The notes: generated from the letters alone by a model not told the origin. Counted from the first letter of the stretch, positions 33,005 to 44,011 are shown. The stretch: DNA of 64,000 nt from Paraburkholderia sp. IMGN_8 (GCF_038050405.1 NZ_CP150900.1:1736001-1800000); one strand, 5' to 3'. Numbers and translations: made by a program.

Positions 33005-36000
33005 AAGCGATCCTTCGATATGTCGCGGGACATCGCTCGCCGTCGCCGCCATGGACTGACATCGCGCCGGTGCGCGAAGAGCTGTTCGGCGTCGAACGGC
33101 TCGAGCAACACGCGCAGAGCCTCGCCGCCGCGCAGCCGGTAACGAAGACACCACCTGCCGTTTTATCGCTGCACACGAGACTGAACGATAATGCCGCAGT
33201 CCTGCTCGCGGCCTACCGTGCGAGCGCCGAAGAACTGGAAAGCGGCCGGGGCGTGGTGCCCGCCGCGGAATGGCTGCTTGACAACTATCACCTCGTCGAG
33301 GAGCAGATTCGCGAGATTCGCGACGATCTGCCGCCCGGCTACTACCGTCAGTTGCCCAAGCTTGCCGCTGGCCCGTTCGCCGGTTATCCGCGCGTATTTG
33401 GTCTCGCGTGGGCGTTCGTTGCGCATACCGACAGTCACTTCGACCCGCAGATCCTGCGGCGTTTCATCAGAGCGTATCAGCGGGTTCAGCCGCTGACGAT
33501 CGGCGAATTGTGGGCCGTGGCGATCACGTTGCGTATCGTGCTGATCGAGAACCTGCGACGCCTGACGGACCAGATCACCGCAGGCCGCAGCGCACGCGCC
33601 GACGCCGATGCGCTCACCGACCGTCTGCTCGAATCGGGCAGCGCGCGCTCGGCGCTCGAAGCGGACATTTCCACGCGCTCCTCAGGCCTGTTGTCGGAGC
33701 TGTTCGCTGCACAACTCGCGAAACGGCTGCGCGACCAGGATCCACGCACCACGCCCGCACTTGGCTGGCTGGAAGAGCGGCTCAGGCTCCAGGGCGCCAG
33801 CGTCGAGGAAGTGGTGCAGCACGCACAGCAGCGGCAGGGCGCGTCGAATGTCACCGTGCGCAATGTGATTACCAGCATGCGGCTGATTTCCGACATCGAC
33901 TGGGCGGAACTGTTCGAGAGCGTGAGTCTCGTCGACGCACGGTTGCGTGCAAGCAGCGCCTTTGCTGCGATGGATTTTCCGACCCGCAATCTGTACCGCA
34001 GCGCGATTGAGCAACTGGCGCGCGGCTCGCGCTTTACCGAACTCGAAGTCGCCGATCTCGCGCTGCGCTCGGCACAAGCGGCGGTCGCGGAAACGGGCGA
34101 TGCCGCGCACGCGGAGCGTGCCGGTGACCCCGGCTACCACCTGATCGCCGAGGGCCGCCCTGCGCTCGAACAGGCGATCGGGTTCCGTCCGCCGTCACGT
34201 GTGCGGATCACGCGATTCAACGTCCGCCTCGGCATCGGCGGCTACGTGGGCGAGATCCTGACGCTCGCCACGACCTTGCTGACGCTGGCGTTGTGGATGC
34301 TCTGGTCGGTGGCGCCGCGAGGTCTCGATGCCAGTGTGTTCGTGCTGTTTGCCGTATGCGGATTCCTGCCCGTCACTGAGATCGCGACCGCCCTTGTCAA
34401 CCGTGCGGTGACATGGAGTTTCGGCGCGATTACGTTGCCGGGTCTCGAACTGACTGCTGGCGTGCCGTCGTCGTTGCGCACGCTGGTTGCCGTGCCGACG
34501 CTCCTGACAAGCGTTGCCGATCTGCGCGAGCAGGTCGAACGTCTTGAGGTCCATCACCTCGCGGGCGCCGGCGGCGACCTGTCCTTCGCGTTGCTGGCGG
34601 ACGGGCTCGATGCGGACCAGGAAGTGCTGGCTGGAGATGCGCATCTGCTCGCCGTGGCCGCCGACGCCATCGAAGCACTTAACCGCCGTTACGAGCCAGG
34701 CCCCGGGGGCAACCGTTTCCTGCTGCTACACCGCTGCCGCGTGTTCAACGCGAGCGAGAACAAATGGATGGGCTGGGAACGCAAGCGGGGCAAGCTGCAT
34801 GAACTCAACCGCCTGCTGCGCGGCGCGACTGATACGACCTTCGTGTCGATCGCCGGACGCGCGCCGCAGGTGCCGTCCGACGTGCGCTACGTCATCACAC
34901 TCGACGCCGATACGCGTCTGCCACGAGACGCCGTGTTGCGGCTGATCGGCAAGATGGCGCATCCGCTGAACCGGCCGACATTCAGCGACGCCGGACAACG
35001 CGTCGTCAACGGATACGCGATTCTGCAGCCGCGCGTCACGCCTTCGCTGCCCGTCGGCCAGGAAGGATCGCTGCATCAGCGCGTCTTCTCCGGCCCTGGG
35101 GGGATGGACCCGTATGCGGCGGCCGTGTCCGATGTCTATCAGGACCTGTTCGGCGAAGGGTCGTATACCGGCAAGGGCATCTACGACGTCGATGCGTTTG
35201 AAGCGGCTTTACATGGACGCGTACCGGAAAACGCGCTGCTCAGTCACGATCTGTTCGAAGGGATTTTTGCGCGCGCCGGGCTGGCGTCGGATGTCGAAGT
35301 GGTCGAAGAAGTGCCGTCGCGTTACGACGTGATTGGCAAGCGGCAGCATCGCTGGACGCGTGGCGACTGGCAATTGCTGCCGTGGATCGTCGGCCATCGT
35401 GGCCGGGACCGACACGCGATCCCGTCGATCGGCCGCTTCAAGATGCTCGACAATTTGCGCCGTTCGCTGCTCGCACCCTTCATGATCGCCGCGCTCGGCC
35501 TATGCTGGCTGATGCCAATCCGCGCCGGTATTGCGGGCGCGTTGTTGATGCTAGGCTCGTTCGCGATTCCCGCCTTCCTGCCGACGCTATTCGCGATCCT
35601 GCCGCGCCGCAGCGGCATCCATCTGCGCAATCATCTGGACGTGCTGGCCGCCGACGTGCGGCTCGCCGCCTTGCAAACAGTTCTGTCAGCCGCGTTCCTC
35701 GCTGACCAGGCGTGGCGCATGGGCGATGCGATCGTCCGGACGCTGATACGGCTGTTCGTGACGCATCGCCGGCTGCTCGAATGGACGACGGCGGCGCAGT
35801 CGAAGGGCAGCCCTCGCCTCGACCTGCGCGGCTTTTATCGGCAGATGGCAGGCGGTGTCGCGCTTGGCCTTGTGCTGCCGGCTGGTGCGATCGGGTTCAC
35901 ACCGTCGCACTGGCCGCTCGTGCTGCCGTTTGCGTTGTTATGGCTCGCCGCGCCGGCGCTCGCGCTGTGGTCGAGCCGTTCGCCGACCGTCGCGCGGCGT

Positions 36001-39000
36001 TTCGCGATGGCGGACCTGGACGCGCGCAGCCTTCGCCTCATCGCGCGACGCACGTGGCGTTTCTTCGAGACCTTCGTTACGCCAGCAGAAAACATGCTGC
36101 CGCCCGACAACTTCCAGGAAGATCCGAAGCCGGTCGTCGCGCACCGCACCTCGCCGACCAACCTTGGGCTCTATCTGCTGTCGGCGATTGCCGCGCGCGA
36201 TTTTGGCTGGGCGGGGACGACGGAAACCGTCGAACGGCTCGAAGCGGCGTTCGCTTCGATGCACAAGCTCACGCGCTTCAAGGGGCATTTCTATAACTGG
36301 TACGGGACGCTCGATCTCCAGGTGCTGGCACCGGCGTATGTTTCGTCGGTCGATAGCGGCAATCTGGCCGGTCATCTGATCGTCGTCGCCAACGCGTGCG
36401 AAGAGTGGCCGCATGAATTGCTCGCGCCGACTGCGCGGCCCGGAACGATGGACAACCTGCAACTCGCGCGTGAAGCCATCGACGCGCTGCCCGCCGCAGG
36501 CGGTGAACGCGGCAGGCAGCTGGTTGCGATCCTCGAAGAGATCAGCACGCAGTTGCACGGCCCGCAGACGCTCGAAGCGCTGTCGCCGTTGCTCACGCGG
36601 CTGACGGAAAAGGCCGCGAAGGCGACGCGTGAACTCGTGCCCGCCGGCAGCGACGACAGTTCTGCCGACCTGATGTTCTGGATCGACGCGCTGAGCAAAA
36701 GCGTCGTCGAGCATGCCCGCGACCGGCAACAACTCGCCGAGGCACCGGATCTACTGCAGGCACGCTTGAAGTCGCTCGCCGATACGTCGCGCGCGATGGC
36801 GCTCGACATGGACTTCGCGTTCCTGCTCGATCCGGAACGCAAGCTGCTTTCGATCGGCTATTCGCAGTCCGACAACAGCCTCGACCTGAATTGCTACGAC
36901 CTGCTGGCGTCCGAAGCGCGCCTCGCGAGCCTGTTCGCCATCGCGAAAGGTGACGTGACGACGCGCCACTGGTTCCGTCTCGGTCGCGCCGCGACGCCGG
37001 TCGGCAACGGCTCGGCGCTGATCTCGTGGTCCGGGTCGATGTTCGAATACCTGATGCCGTCGCTGGTGATGCGTGCGCCGGTCGGCAGCCTGCTCGAGCA
37101 GACGAGCCGTCTGGTGGTGGAGCGGCAAGCCGCGTATGGGCGTTCGCTCGGCATTCCGTGGGGCATTTCGGAATCGGCGTACAACGCGCGCGACATCGAA
37201 TTCACCTACCAGTATTCGAATTTCGGCGTGCCCGGTCTCGGCCTCAAGCGGGGGCTTTCAGAGAACCGCGTGATCGCGCCGTATGCAACGGGGCTAGCGG
37301 CGATGGTCGACCCACAAGCCGCGCGGGAGAACTACGCACAACTCGCCGCGCTGGGCGCGTTGGGTCGGTATGGTTTCTACGAAGCACTCGATTTCACCCG
37401 CTCGCGGCTGCCGGACAACGAGGATGTTGCGATCGTGCGAAATTTCATGGCGCATCATCAGGGCATGACGATCGTGTCGATCGCGAACACGTTACTCGAC
37501 GCGCAGATGCGTGCACGTTTCCATCGCGAACCCATGATCCAGGCGAGCGAACTGTTGTTGCAGGAACGTATGCCGCGCAATGTCGCCGTTGCGCATCCCC
37601 GTGCCGAAGAAGTGAACACGTCAGCCGCCGTCGCCGGCGTCGTGCCGCCGACTGTACGGCGCCTCGCTGCGTCGGCTGTGGCCGGCGCTGCGCCGGTGAC
37701 ACACCTGTTGTCGAATGGACGCTACGCGGTCATGCTGACTGCGACCGGCGCCGGTTACAGCCGTTGGCGCGACATGGCCGTGACGCGCTGGCGCGAAGAC
37801 GCAACCCGCGACGACTGGGGCTCCTTCATCTTCCTGCGCGATACGCAGAGCGGCAACGTGTGGTCGGCAGGCGCACAGCCGGCAGGCAGCGAAGCCGAGT
37901 ACGAAGAGGTTGTGTTCGGCGAGGACCATGCGGAATTCATCCGCCGCGACGGCTCGTTGACAACGACGATGGACGTGCTGGTTTCCGGTGAAGCAGACGG
38001 CGAAGTGCGCCGCGTGTCGTTGGCGAACAGCGGACGGCGCGCACGCGAGATTGAACTGACTTCTTACGCCGAAATCGTGCTCGCGACACCCGCCGCCGAC
38101 AACGCGCATCCGGCCTTCTCGCGGATGTTTGTCCAGACCGAGCATCTCGCCGAATTCGGCGCGCTGGTGGCCACGCGCCGTCCGCGTTCGCACGATGAAA
38201 AACAGGTGTGGGCTGCGCATTTCGCAGTTGTCGACGGCGAGATCGTCGCCGATCCGCAATACGAATCGGATCGCGCGCGCTTTCTGGGGCGCGGGCGCAA
38301 CGCCGGCACGGCGGCGGCGATCTACGACGATCAGCCGCTGACCAACACCGCCGGGACCGTACTCGATCCGGTCTTTGCGCTCAGGTATCGCGTGCTGGTG
38401 CCGCCAGGCAAGGTCGCACGCGTGACGTTCTGGACAGTGGTGGCCGAGTCGCGAGCGCTGTTACTCGATCTGGTCGACAAACACCATGACCGCAACGCGT
38501 TCGATCGCGCCAAAACGCTCGCCTGGACGCAGGCCCAGGTGCAGTTGCGCCATCTCGATGTCGAAGCTGAAGAGGCGGCGGATTTTCAGCGCCTCGCCGC
38601 GCCCGTCATTTACGCCGACGCGCGTTTCAGAGCGCCGTCGGACACGATCATTCGCGGGGCCGGGGCGCAGTCGGGACTCTGGCCGCACGCGATTTCCGGC
38701 GATCTGCCGATCGTGCTGCTGCGTATCGACGACGTCGAAGACATCGCACAGGTTCGGCAGTTATTGAGGGCACACGAGTACTGGCGCATGAAGCGGCTGG
38801 GCGTCGATCTCGTCATCATCAACGAACGGGCTTCGTCGTATATCCAGGAATTGCAGGGCGCGATCGAAACAGCCGTGCGCAGCAGCCAGGCGCGGCCGAG
38901 TTTCGGCGAAGAGCTCGCGCAAGGGGCGGTCTTTACGCTGCGCGCCGATTTGATGAGCGTGGAGGCGCGTGCGCTGCTGCAATCGGTGGCGCGCGTCGCA

Positions 39001-41598
39001 CTGATCGCGCGCCGTGGTTCAATCGCCGACCAGCTCGCCCGGTTGCCGCAGTCGCAGGGCCAGCTGTCACCGCTGCGCCGGCAGAAGCCGCCGATGTCGT
39101 CGCCATGGCCCGCGGCGCCTCATCCGCCTCGCGCGCTTTCTTCGGTGCCATCGAGGCTCGAGTTTTTCAACGGTCTGGGCGGCTTCGATAAAGACGGGCG
39201 GGAATACGTGACCGTTCTCGCGGCGGGTGCGACGACGCCCGCGCCGTGGATCAATGTGATCGCGAACTCCGGCTTCGGCTTTCAGGTCGCTACCGACGGC
39301 AGCGGCTACACGTGGGCCGAAAACAGCCGCGAGAATCAACTCACGCCGTGGTCGAACGATCCGGTGGAAGACCCAACTGGCGAAGCCATCTATGTGCGCG
39401 ACGAAGTCACTGGCGATGTGTGGGGCGCCACCGCGCTGCCGATCCGCGACGGCGAGACGTATGTCGCGCGTCACGGGCATGGCTACAGCCGCTTCGAACA
39501 CGAGGCGAATGGCATCGCGCTCGACTTGCTGCAATACGTGCCGCTCGCCGACCCATTAAAGATTTCCCGGCTGACGTTGCGCAATCTGTCCGGTATGCGG
39601 CGCCGTCTGTCCGTGACGACGTGGATGGAATGGGTGCTAGGCACATCGCGCGGCGCATCGGGACCATTCATCGTGACGGAAATCGACGCCGCTACCGGCG
39701 CGATGCTGGCGCGCAATCCATGGAGCGTCGGGTTCGCGGGGCGCGTCGCGTTCGCCGACCTCGGCGGCCGGCAGACGGCATGGACGGCAGATCGCACCGA
39801 ATTCCTCGGCCGCAACGGCGGCACTGCCGCACCCGCCGCGCTGACCGGCAACGCGCCGCTGTCCGGCACGACCGGCGCGGGCCTCGATCCATGCGTGGCG
39901 TTGCAGGGCGTCATCGAGCTGGGCGTGGACGAGATCGTCGAGGTGGTGTCGTTCGTCGGCCAATGCGCGTCTGTCGAAGAGGTGCGAGCATTGATCGAGC
40001 GCTATCGCAAAGCCGATCTCGACGCTGTCCTCGCCGAAGTGACGAGCCAGTGGCAGAACGTGCTCGGTACCGTCCAGGTGAAAACTCCCGACCGCGCGAT
40101 GGACCTGATGCTAAACGGCTGGCTGCTGTATCAGACTCTCGCGTGCCGTACCTGGGCGCGCTCGGCGTTCTATCAGGCGAGCGGTGCATACGGGTTCCGT
40201 GACCAGTTGCAGGACGGCATGGCGCTGACCCATGCGCAGCCGGACGAGACACGGCGGCATTTGCTGCGCACCGCGGCGCGGCAGTTTGTCGAAGGCGATT
40301 TCCAGCATTGGTGGTTACCCCAGTCGGGGCAAGGCGTGCGCACGAGGATTTCCGATGACCGAGTGTGGCTCGCGTTCGCGACGGCGACGTACATCGGCTG
40401 CGCGGGCGACTTCGCGATTCTCGACGAGATCGTGCCGTTCCTCGATGGACCGCCACTGCGGCCCGGCGAGCACGATGCGTTCTTCCAGCCGATGGTCGCA
40501 GATGAATCAGCGTCGCTGTTCGAACATTGCGCACGCGGCCTGGATCAGTGCATCGAACTGACCGGCGAGCATGGCTTGCCTCTGATCGGCACGGGCGACT
40601 GGAACGACGGAATGAACCGCGTCGGTGCGGACGGCAAGGGCGAAAGCGTCTGGCTCGGCTGGCTGCTGCTGCGGACCATCGCGTTGTTCGCCCCGCTGGC
40701 TGAACCGCGCGACAGTCAGCGCGCTGTGCGCTGGCGCGCTCATGCAGCGTCGGTACGCGAGGCGCTGGAGCGCGAGGCGTGGGACGGTGAATGGTATCGC
40801 CGCGCGACTTTCGACGACGGCACGTGGCTTGGCTCGAAAGACAGTGACGAGTGTCAAATCGACTCGATCGCACAGTCGTGGGCTGTGCTGTCAGGGGTGG
40901 CAGATCCAGGGCGCGCGGCGCTGGCGATGACGTCGCTGGAAAAGCACCTTATCCGTCGCAACGACGGGCTTGCTTTGCTGTTCACGCCGCCGTTCGATAA
41001 AACGTCGCACGATCCCGGCTATATCAAGGGCTATCCGCCGGGTCTGCGTGAAAACGGCGGGCAGTATAGCCACGCGGCGATGTGGGCGATCCTCGCGTTG
41101 ACAAAAATGGGTGATGGCAACAAGGCCGCCGCGCTGTTTTCACTGCTTAATCCGGTCAATCATACGCGCACACCGATGGAAGTCGACCGCTACAAGGTCG
41201 AGCCCTATGTCGTTGCTGCCGATGTTTATTCCGTGGCGCCGCACGCCGGGCGGGGTGGCTGGAGCTGGTACACGGGATCCGCTGGATGGATGTACCGGGC
41301 GGGTGTCGAGGGCATTCTTGGGATTTGTCGCGAGGGGGATTTTCTGGTGGTCGATCCTTGTATTCCGGACACGTGGCCGGGGTTTGAAGCAATAGTGACG
41401 ATGCATTCGACGCGGTATGAGGTACGCGTCGAATCCACTGGCGAGGGCGGTGTGATGCGTGCGGTGCTCGACGGCGCGAGTCTCGAATGTGGGGATGGAC
41501 GGGTGCGCGTGCCGCTTGATGCCGGGTCGCATAAGCTCCTGATTTCGCTTTGCTTCGGCGTGAGTGAAGACGTGAACTCGGGCGTGCAGGTCGCCTGA
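33001..41598 (+). CDS. ndvB: cyclic beta-1,2-glucan synthase (NdvB/ChvB-like, GT84-GH94)
   Basis: 2865 residues, the length of Cgs proteins. It makes cyclic beta-1,2-glucan from UDP-glucose at the inner membrane for the periplasm. Order seen: a soluble N-terminal part to ~410; a membrane pair near 415-480; the glycosyltransferase domain with YVITLDADTRLPRDAVLRL near 635 and the late Q-x-x-R-W-type KRQHRWTRGDWQLLPW near 780; further membrane segments near 820-870 and 955-990; a glucoamylase-like region (EDPKPVVAHRTSPTN, YNWYGTLDLQVL); two carbohydrate-binding repeats; and a GH94 phosphorylase domain with GTGDWNDGMNRVG near 2531, thought to set ring size. The GTG start overlaps a small upstream ORF. 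No frameshift seen. Confidence 0.93.
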   Translation: MKAILRYVAGHRSPSPPWTDIAPVREELFGVERLEQHAQSLAAAQPVTKTPPAVLSLHTRLNDNAAVLLAAYRASAEELESGRGVVPAAEWLLDNYHLVEEQIREIRDDLPPGYYRQLPKLAAGPFAGYPRVFGLAWAFVAHTDSHFDPQILRRFIRAYQRVQPLTIGELWAVAITLRIVLIENLRRLTDQITAGRSARADADALTDRLLESGSARSALEADISTRSSGLLSELFAAQLAKRLRDQDPRTTPALGWLEERLRLQGASVEEVVQHAQQRQGASNVTVRNVITSMRLISDIDWAELFESVSLVDARLRASSAFAAMDFPTRNLYRSAIEQLARGSRFTELEVADLALRSAQAAVAETGDAAHAERAGDPGYHLIAEGRPALEQAIGFRPPSRVRITRFNVRLGIGGYVGEILTLATTLLTLALWMLWSVAPRGLDASVFVLFAVCGFLPVTEIATALVNRAVTWSFGAITLPGLELTAGVPSSLRTLVAVPTLLTSVADLREQVERLEVHHLAGAGGDLSFALLADGLDADQEVLAGDAHLLAVAADAIEALNRRYEPGPGGNRFLLLHRCRVFNASENKWMGWERKRGKLHELNRLLRGATDTTFVSIAGRAPQVPSDVRYVITLDADTRLPRDAVLRLIGKMAHPLNRPTFSDAGQRVVNGYAILQPRVTPSLPVGQEGSLHQRVFSGPGGMDPYAAAVSDVYQDLFGEGSYTGKGIYDVDAFEAALHGRVPENALLSHDLFEGIFARAGLASDVEVVEEVPSRYDVIGKRQHRWTRGDWQLLPWIVGHRGRDRHAIPSIGRFKMLDNLRRSLLAPFMIAALGLCWLMPIRAGIAGALLMLGSFAIPAFLPTLFAILPRRSGIHLRNHLDVLAADVRLAALQTVLSAAFLADQAWRMGDAIVRTLIRLFVTHRRLLEWTTAAQSKGSPRLDLRGFYRQMAGGVALGLVLPAGAIGFTPSHWPLVLPFALLWLAAPALALWSSRSPTVARRFAMADLDARSLRLIARRTWRFFETFVTPAENMLPPDNFQEDPKPVVAHRTSPTNLGLYLLSAIAARDFGWAGTTETVERLEAAFASMHKLTRFKGHFYNWYGTLDLQVLAPAYVSSVDSGNLAGHLIVVANACEEWPHELLAPTARPGTMDNLQLAREAIDALPAAGGERGRQLVAILEEISTQLHGPQTLEALSPLLTRLTEKAAKATRELVPAGSDDSSADLMFWIDALSKSVVEHARDRQQLAEAPDLLQARLKSLADTSRAMALDMDFAFLLDPERKLLSIGYSQSDNSLDLNCYDLLASEARLASLFAIAKGDVTTRHWFRLGRAATPVGNGSALISWSGSMFEYLMPSLVMRAPVGSLLEQTSRLVVERQAAYGRSLGIPWGISESAYNARDIEFTYQYSNFGVPGLGLKRGLSENRVIAPYATGLAAMVDPQAARENYAQLAALGALGRYGFYEALDFTRSRLPDNEDVAIVRNFMAHHQGMTIVSIANTLLDAQMRARFHREPMIQASELLLQERMPRNVAVAHPRAEEVNTSAAVAGVVPPTVRRLAASAVAGAAPVTHLLSNGRYAVMLTATGAGYSRWRDMAVTRWREDATRDDWGSFIFLRDTQSGNVWSAGAQPAGSEAEYEEVVFGEDHAEFIRRDGSLTTTMDVLVSGEADGEVRRVSLANSGRRAREIELTSYAEIVLATPAADNAHPAFSRMFVQTEHLAEFGALVATRRPRSHDEKQVWAAHFAVVDGEIVADPQYESDRARFLGRGRNAGTAAAIYDDQPLTNTAGTVLDPVFALRYRVLVPPGKVARVTFWTVVAESRALLLDLVDKHHDRNAFDRAKTLAWTQAQVQLRHLDVEAEEAADFQRLAAPVIYADARFRAPSDTIIRGAGAQSGLWPHAISGDLPIVLLRIDDVEDIAQVRQLLRAHEYWRMKRLGVDLVIINERASSYIQELQGAIETAVRSSQARPSFGEELAQGAVFTLRADLMSVEARALLQSVARVALIARRGSIADQLARLPQSQGQLSPLRRQKPPMSSPWPAAPHPPRALSSVPSRLEFFNGLGGFDKDGREYVTVLAAGATTPAPWINVIANSGFGFQVATDGSGYTWAENSRENQLTPWSNDPVEDPTGEAIYVRDEVTGDVWGATALPIRDGETYVARHGHGYSRFEHEANGIALDLLQYVPLADPLKISRLTLRNLSGMRRRLSVTTWMEWVLGTSRGASGPFIVTEIDAATGAMLARNPWSVGFAGRVAFADLGGRQTAWTADRTEFLGRNGGTAAPAALTGNAPLSGTTGAGLDPCVALQGVIELGVDEIVEVVSFVGQCASVEEVRALIERYRKADLDAVLAEVTSQWQNVLGTVQVKTPDRAMDLMLNGWLLYQTLACRTWARSAFYQASGAYGFRDQLQDGMALTHAQPDETRRHLLRTAARQFVEGDFQHWWLPQSGQGVRTRISDDRVWLAFATATYIGCAGDFAILDEIVPFLDGPPLRPGEHDAFFQPMVADESASLFEHCARGLDQCIELTGEHGLPLIGTGDWNDGMNRVGADGKGESVWLGWLLLRTIALFAPLAEPRDSQRAVRWRAHAASVREALEREAWDGEWYRRATFDDGTWLGSKDSDECQIDSIAQSWAVLSGVADPGRAALAMTSLEKHLIRRNDGLALLFTPPFDKTSHDPGYIKGYPPGLRENGGQYSHAAMWAILALTKMGDGNKAAALFSLLNPVNHTRTPMEVDRYKVEPYVVAADVYSVAPHAGRGGWSWYTGSAGWMYRAGVEGILGICREGDFLVVDPCIPDTWPGFEAIVTMHSTRYEVRVESTGEGGVMRAVLDGASLECGDGRVRVPLDAGSHKLLISLCFGVSEDVNSGVQVA

Positions 41599-41676
41599 CG
41601 AATCACCCATCGGTCTTCGAGAGTAAAACAGGAGACGAATAATGGTAGTAGGAGGCAAATCTGATCGGAGCAAACG

Positions 41677-42120
41677 ATGTTGGCATGGCACTACACCACG
41701 GGACGAAAATTTCAGCACATCACCTCAAGCGGGATGCTAATCCCAGGCGGCATCGGGGTCGAGCTCACCGGGACGCCTGTGCTGTGGTTTTCGCGAAATC
41801 AGCATTGGGAGCAAACGGCGGGCGACGAGTGCCATGAGGCTGGGCAACCGCTGCGCCGCCTGACGATGCATGAAACTTACGTGGCGAGCGGTGGACTCGT
41901 TCGGTATGGATGCGATGTTAAACGCCTCTACGCCGGCGAAGTGCTGCGGCGAAAAGCAAGGATGACCCACGAGGTCTGGGCGGCCTTGTATGCCGCGGGA
42001 AAGCTACAGCAGGCGTATCCCGCCGCGTGGTGCGGCTCGGTCGACTCAATTCCGATTGATGGCCTGGTAGTGCATATCTTGAGCGAATCCTTCAAATGGC
42101 AGCGCTTCGAAGCATGCTAG
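41677..42120 (+). CDS. uncharacterised 147-residue protein
   Basis: Starts MLAWHYTTGRKFQHITSSGM at an ATG with GGAGC upstream. The YTTG...I...G(M/L)L-P opening, then PVLWFSRNQHWEQTA, vaguely recalls NAD-binding ADP-ribosyltransferase-like folds, but catalytic residues cannot be assigned. It follows the glucan synthase by 78 bases on the same strand. A cytoplasmic protein by composition. Function unknown. Confidence 0.6.
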   Translation: MLAWHYTTGRKFQHITSSGMLIPGGIGVELTGTPVLWFSRNQHWEQTAGDECHEAGQPLRRLTMHETYVASGGLVRYGCDVKRLYAGEVLRRKARMTHEVWAALYAAGKLQQAYPAAWCGSVDSIPIDGLVVHILSESFKWQRFEAC

Positions 42121-42623
42121 CGGATTGTCGGTCATTGAATGATTAGGCTTTCTGGATAACGACCTTGACGTCTGCGATGCGATAAGGGACTGCTTGCGAC
42201 GGGGACGTTTTGGCGATCGACAAGACCGCTCGATTTTCTCCAAAGCCGACGTTCGCGGCAAAAAGATATGTCGGTATGCGAACGGCCGCTTCGGCCGATG
42301 TTGCAAAATTCACTTTCGCCGATGGAACGGCCGCTTACTGAGCGGAGTCGCCGTTTGAATGTCCGGGCAATCGAGTAAGCGAATGACGCCTCATGGCCGA
42401 GCCCAGTCCCACGGCGTACTTCGGAAATCACCCCCCGCTTGCGACCTACAGCGACCAGAGGCCCTACCCTTGAAGCGATTGGGCGGCTATCGGCCTATCA
42501 TAGGCAACCGCCCCCTAGCCACCCTGCGCAGGCGGAAGAGCCGAGCGCCGATCCACGATCTTTCGCCGGAAAAGACGCGGTCTGAATTCTGCTCGCAGGA
42601 TATTTCGCGAAAGGACTTTGATC
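42121..42623. other. intergenic stretch with a Burkholderia-like dispersed repeat
   Basis: No gene supported. 42240-42360 contains CCGACGTTCGCGGC, GAACGGCCGCTT and TTACTGAGCGGAGTCGCCG, a style of sequence that reappears near 51050-51110 and 58330-58400 (GACGTTCGAACGTC, GCGGCTGCTAATGGCCG). It looks like a dispersed intergenic repeat. Confidence 0.35.
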
Positions 42624-43622
42624 ATGGATGACATCTCTCCGCAAGCCTTCATAGATGCAGTAAGCGGATATCAGAAGACCGCTGCGGTGAAAGCCGCAGT
42701 AGCGCTCGATCTGTTCACCGCGATCGAAAATGAAAATGGCGAGCTCTCGCGCATAACGAGCCGCGTGCAGGCCTCCGAGCGCGGTGTGCGCATGCTTTGC
42801 GATTACCTGACTGTGCACGGGTTTCTGCAGAAAGAGACGGGATGCTATCGATTGACACCCTCGACTTCCGCGTTCCTTACGACTTCCTCTCCGGCCTGGA
42901 TGGGAAGCATCGTCGATTTTCTTGCGGCCCCTGAAGTGATGGCACTGTGGCTGGACGATCCCGTTGCGTTCGTTCGCAACGGCGGATCCGTAGGGCTGGG
43001 CAACATGGCCCCAGACCACCCCGTCTGGGTGAAATTCGCGCGCGCGATGGTGCCTTTTGTCGCACCAACCGCACAGAACATAGCTCAACAAGTGGGCACA
43101 TGGCCAAAGGCACCGAAGCGCGTGCTCGATATTGCCGCGGGGCACGGGGTATTCGGAATCGCGATCGCCAAGGCCGTCCCCGGCGCAGAAGTCGTGGCGA
43201 CCGACTGGCAAGCGGTACTGGAGGTCGCGAAGGAAAATGCTGCGGCGGCCGGTGTGAGCGCGCGCCATCACACGATCGCGGGCAGCGCATTTGAAGTCGA
43301 ATGGGGAACGAATTTCGATCTCGTGCTGATCACGAATTTCCTGCACCACTTCGATCGGCCAACCTGCGTAGAACTGCTCTCGAAGGTACGCAGGAGCCTC
43401 AGCCCCGGAGGGCGAGTACTCGCGGTGGATTTCGTTCCTAATGAGGATCGCGTGTCGCCACCGTTCGCCGCTGCGTTCTCCTTCGTGATGCTTGCGTCTA
43501 CACCACGAGGTGATGCGTACACTGTGCGCGAGTTCGAGGAGATAGGCAGCGAAGCAGGGTTTTCAAAGGTAAGCGTAGCGCCGCTGCCCCCTTCGCCGGA
43601 AAGTCTCATCACATTCGAGTAG
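42624..43622 (+). CDS. SAM-dependent O-methyltransferase, plant-OMT/acetylserotonin type
   Basis: ATG at 42624 after AAAGGA gives 332 residues starting MDDISPQAFIDAVSGYQKTA. An N-terminal dimerisation winged helix (AVALDLFTAIENENGELSRI, LCDYLTVHGFL) is followed by the Rossmann domain: motif I VLDIAAGHGVFGIAIAK, acidic ribose ligand VVATDWQAVLEVAKENA, and LVLITNFLHHFDRPTCVELL near the active site. Such enzymes methylate hydroxyls of small aromatic or polyketide substrates; the substrate is unknown. It is not in an operon with recognisable biosynthetic genes. Confidence 0.88.
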   Translation: MDDISPQAFIDAVSGYQKTAAVKAAVALDLFTAIENENGELSRITSRVQASERGVRMLCDYLTVHGFLQKETGCYRLTPSTSAFLTTSSPAWMGSIVDFLAAPEVMALWLDDPVAFVRNGGSVGLGNMAPDHPVWVKFARAMVPFVAPTAQNIAQQVGTWPKAPKRVLDIAAGHGVFGIAIAKAVPGAEVVATDWQAVLEVAKENAAAAGVSARHHTIAGSAFEVEWGTNFDLVLITNFLHHFDRPTCVELLSKVRRSLSPGGRVLAVDFVPNEDRVSPPFAAAFSFVMLASTPRGDAYTVREFEEIGSEAGFSKVSVAPLPPSPESLITFE

Positions 43623-43624
43623 CA

Positions 43625-43657
43625 CGCCGCCTGGCTCTGCACGACGCCCAGGCGGCG
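43625..43657 (+). terminator. strong hairpin directly after the methyltransferase
   Basis: CGCCGCCTGG at 43625-43634 and CCAGGCGGCG at 43648-43657 are perfect complements, starting three bases after the stop. There is no T-run, so termination is likely but not certain. Confidence 0.5.
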
Positions 43658-43971
43658 CTGTCTGTGCCGCCGCTCACGGCGGCTTGCGGGGCAACCATGT
43701 TTTCAACTGGGTGCTGCTGACCACCTGCTGCGTGTTATGACCGGCAGTACCCGACCCAAAGCGGTAGTTCGCAATGAGCCGATCAAATGACGGCTTTCGT
43801 GTGAGAAGCGGACACATTCGCCAGAGACGATCTCGATCGGACGCTCGCTACGCACGATTTCAACGTCCGTTCGGCCGCGAAGTTGTTATCGATTCTGGAT
43901 TCAGTGCGCGGTTACCCGCCGACCTGATGCACGCCGAAGCCGCGCCGCTGCCTGCCAGCGGGCCGCAAACC

Positions 43972-43993
43972 GCCAGCCTGTTCCAGGGCTGGC
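43972..43993 (-). terminator. hairpin downstream of the helicase gene
   Basis: GCCAGCC and GGCTGGC pair around an 8-base loop, 19 bases beyond the rhlE stop on the minus strand. The following tail has only three T, so this is a weak terminator candidate. The preceding bases from 43658 hold no gene. Confidence 0.4.
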
Positions 43994-44011
43994 GTTACTC
44001 ATCCCCACGGA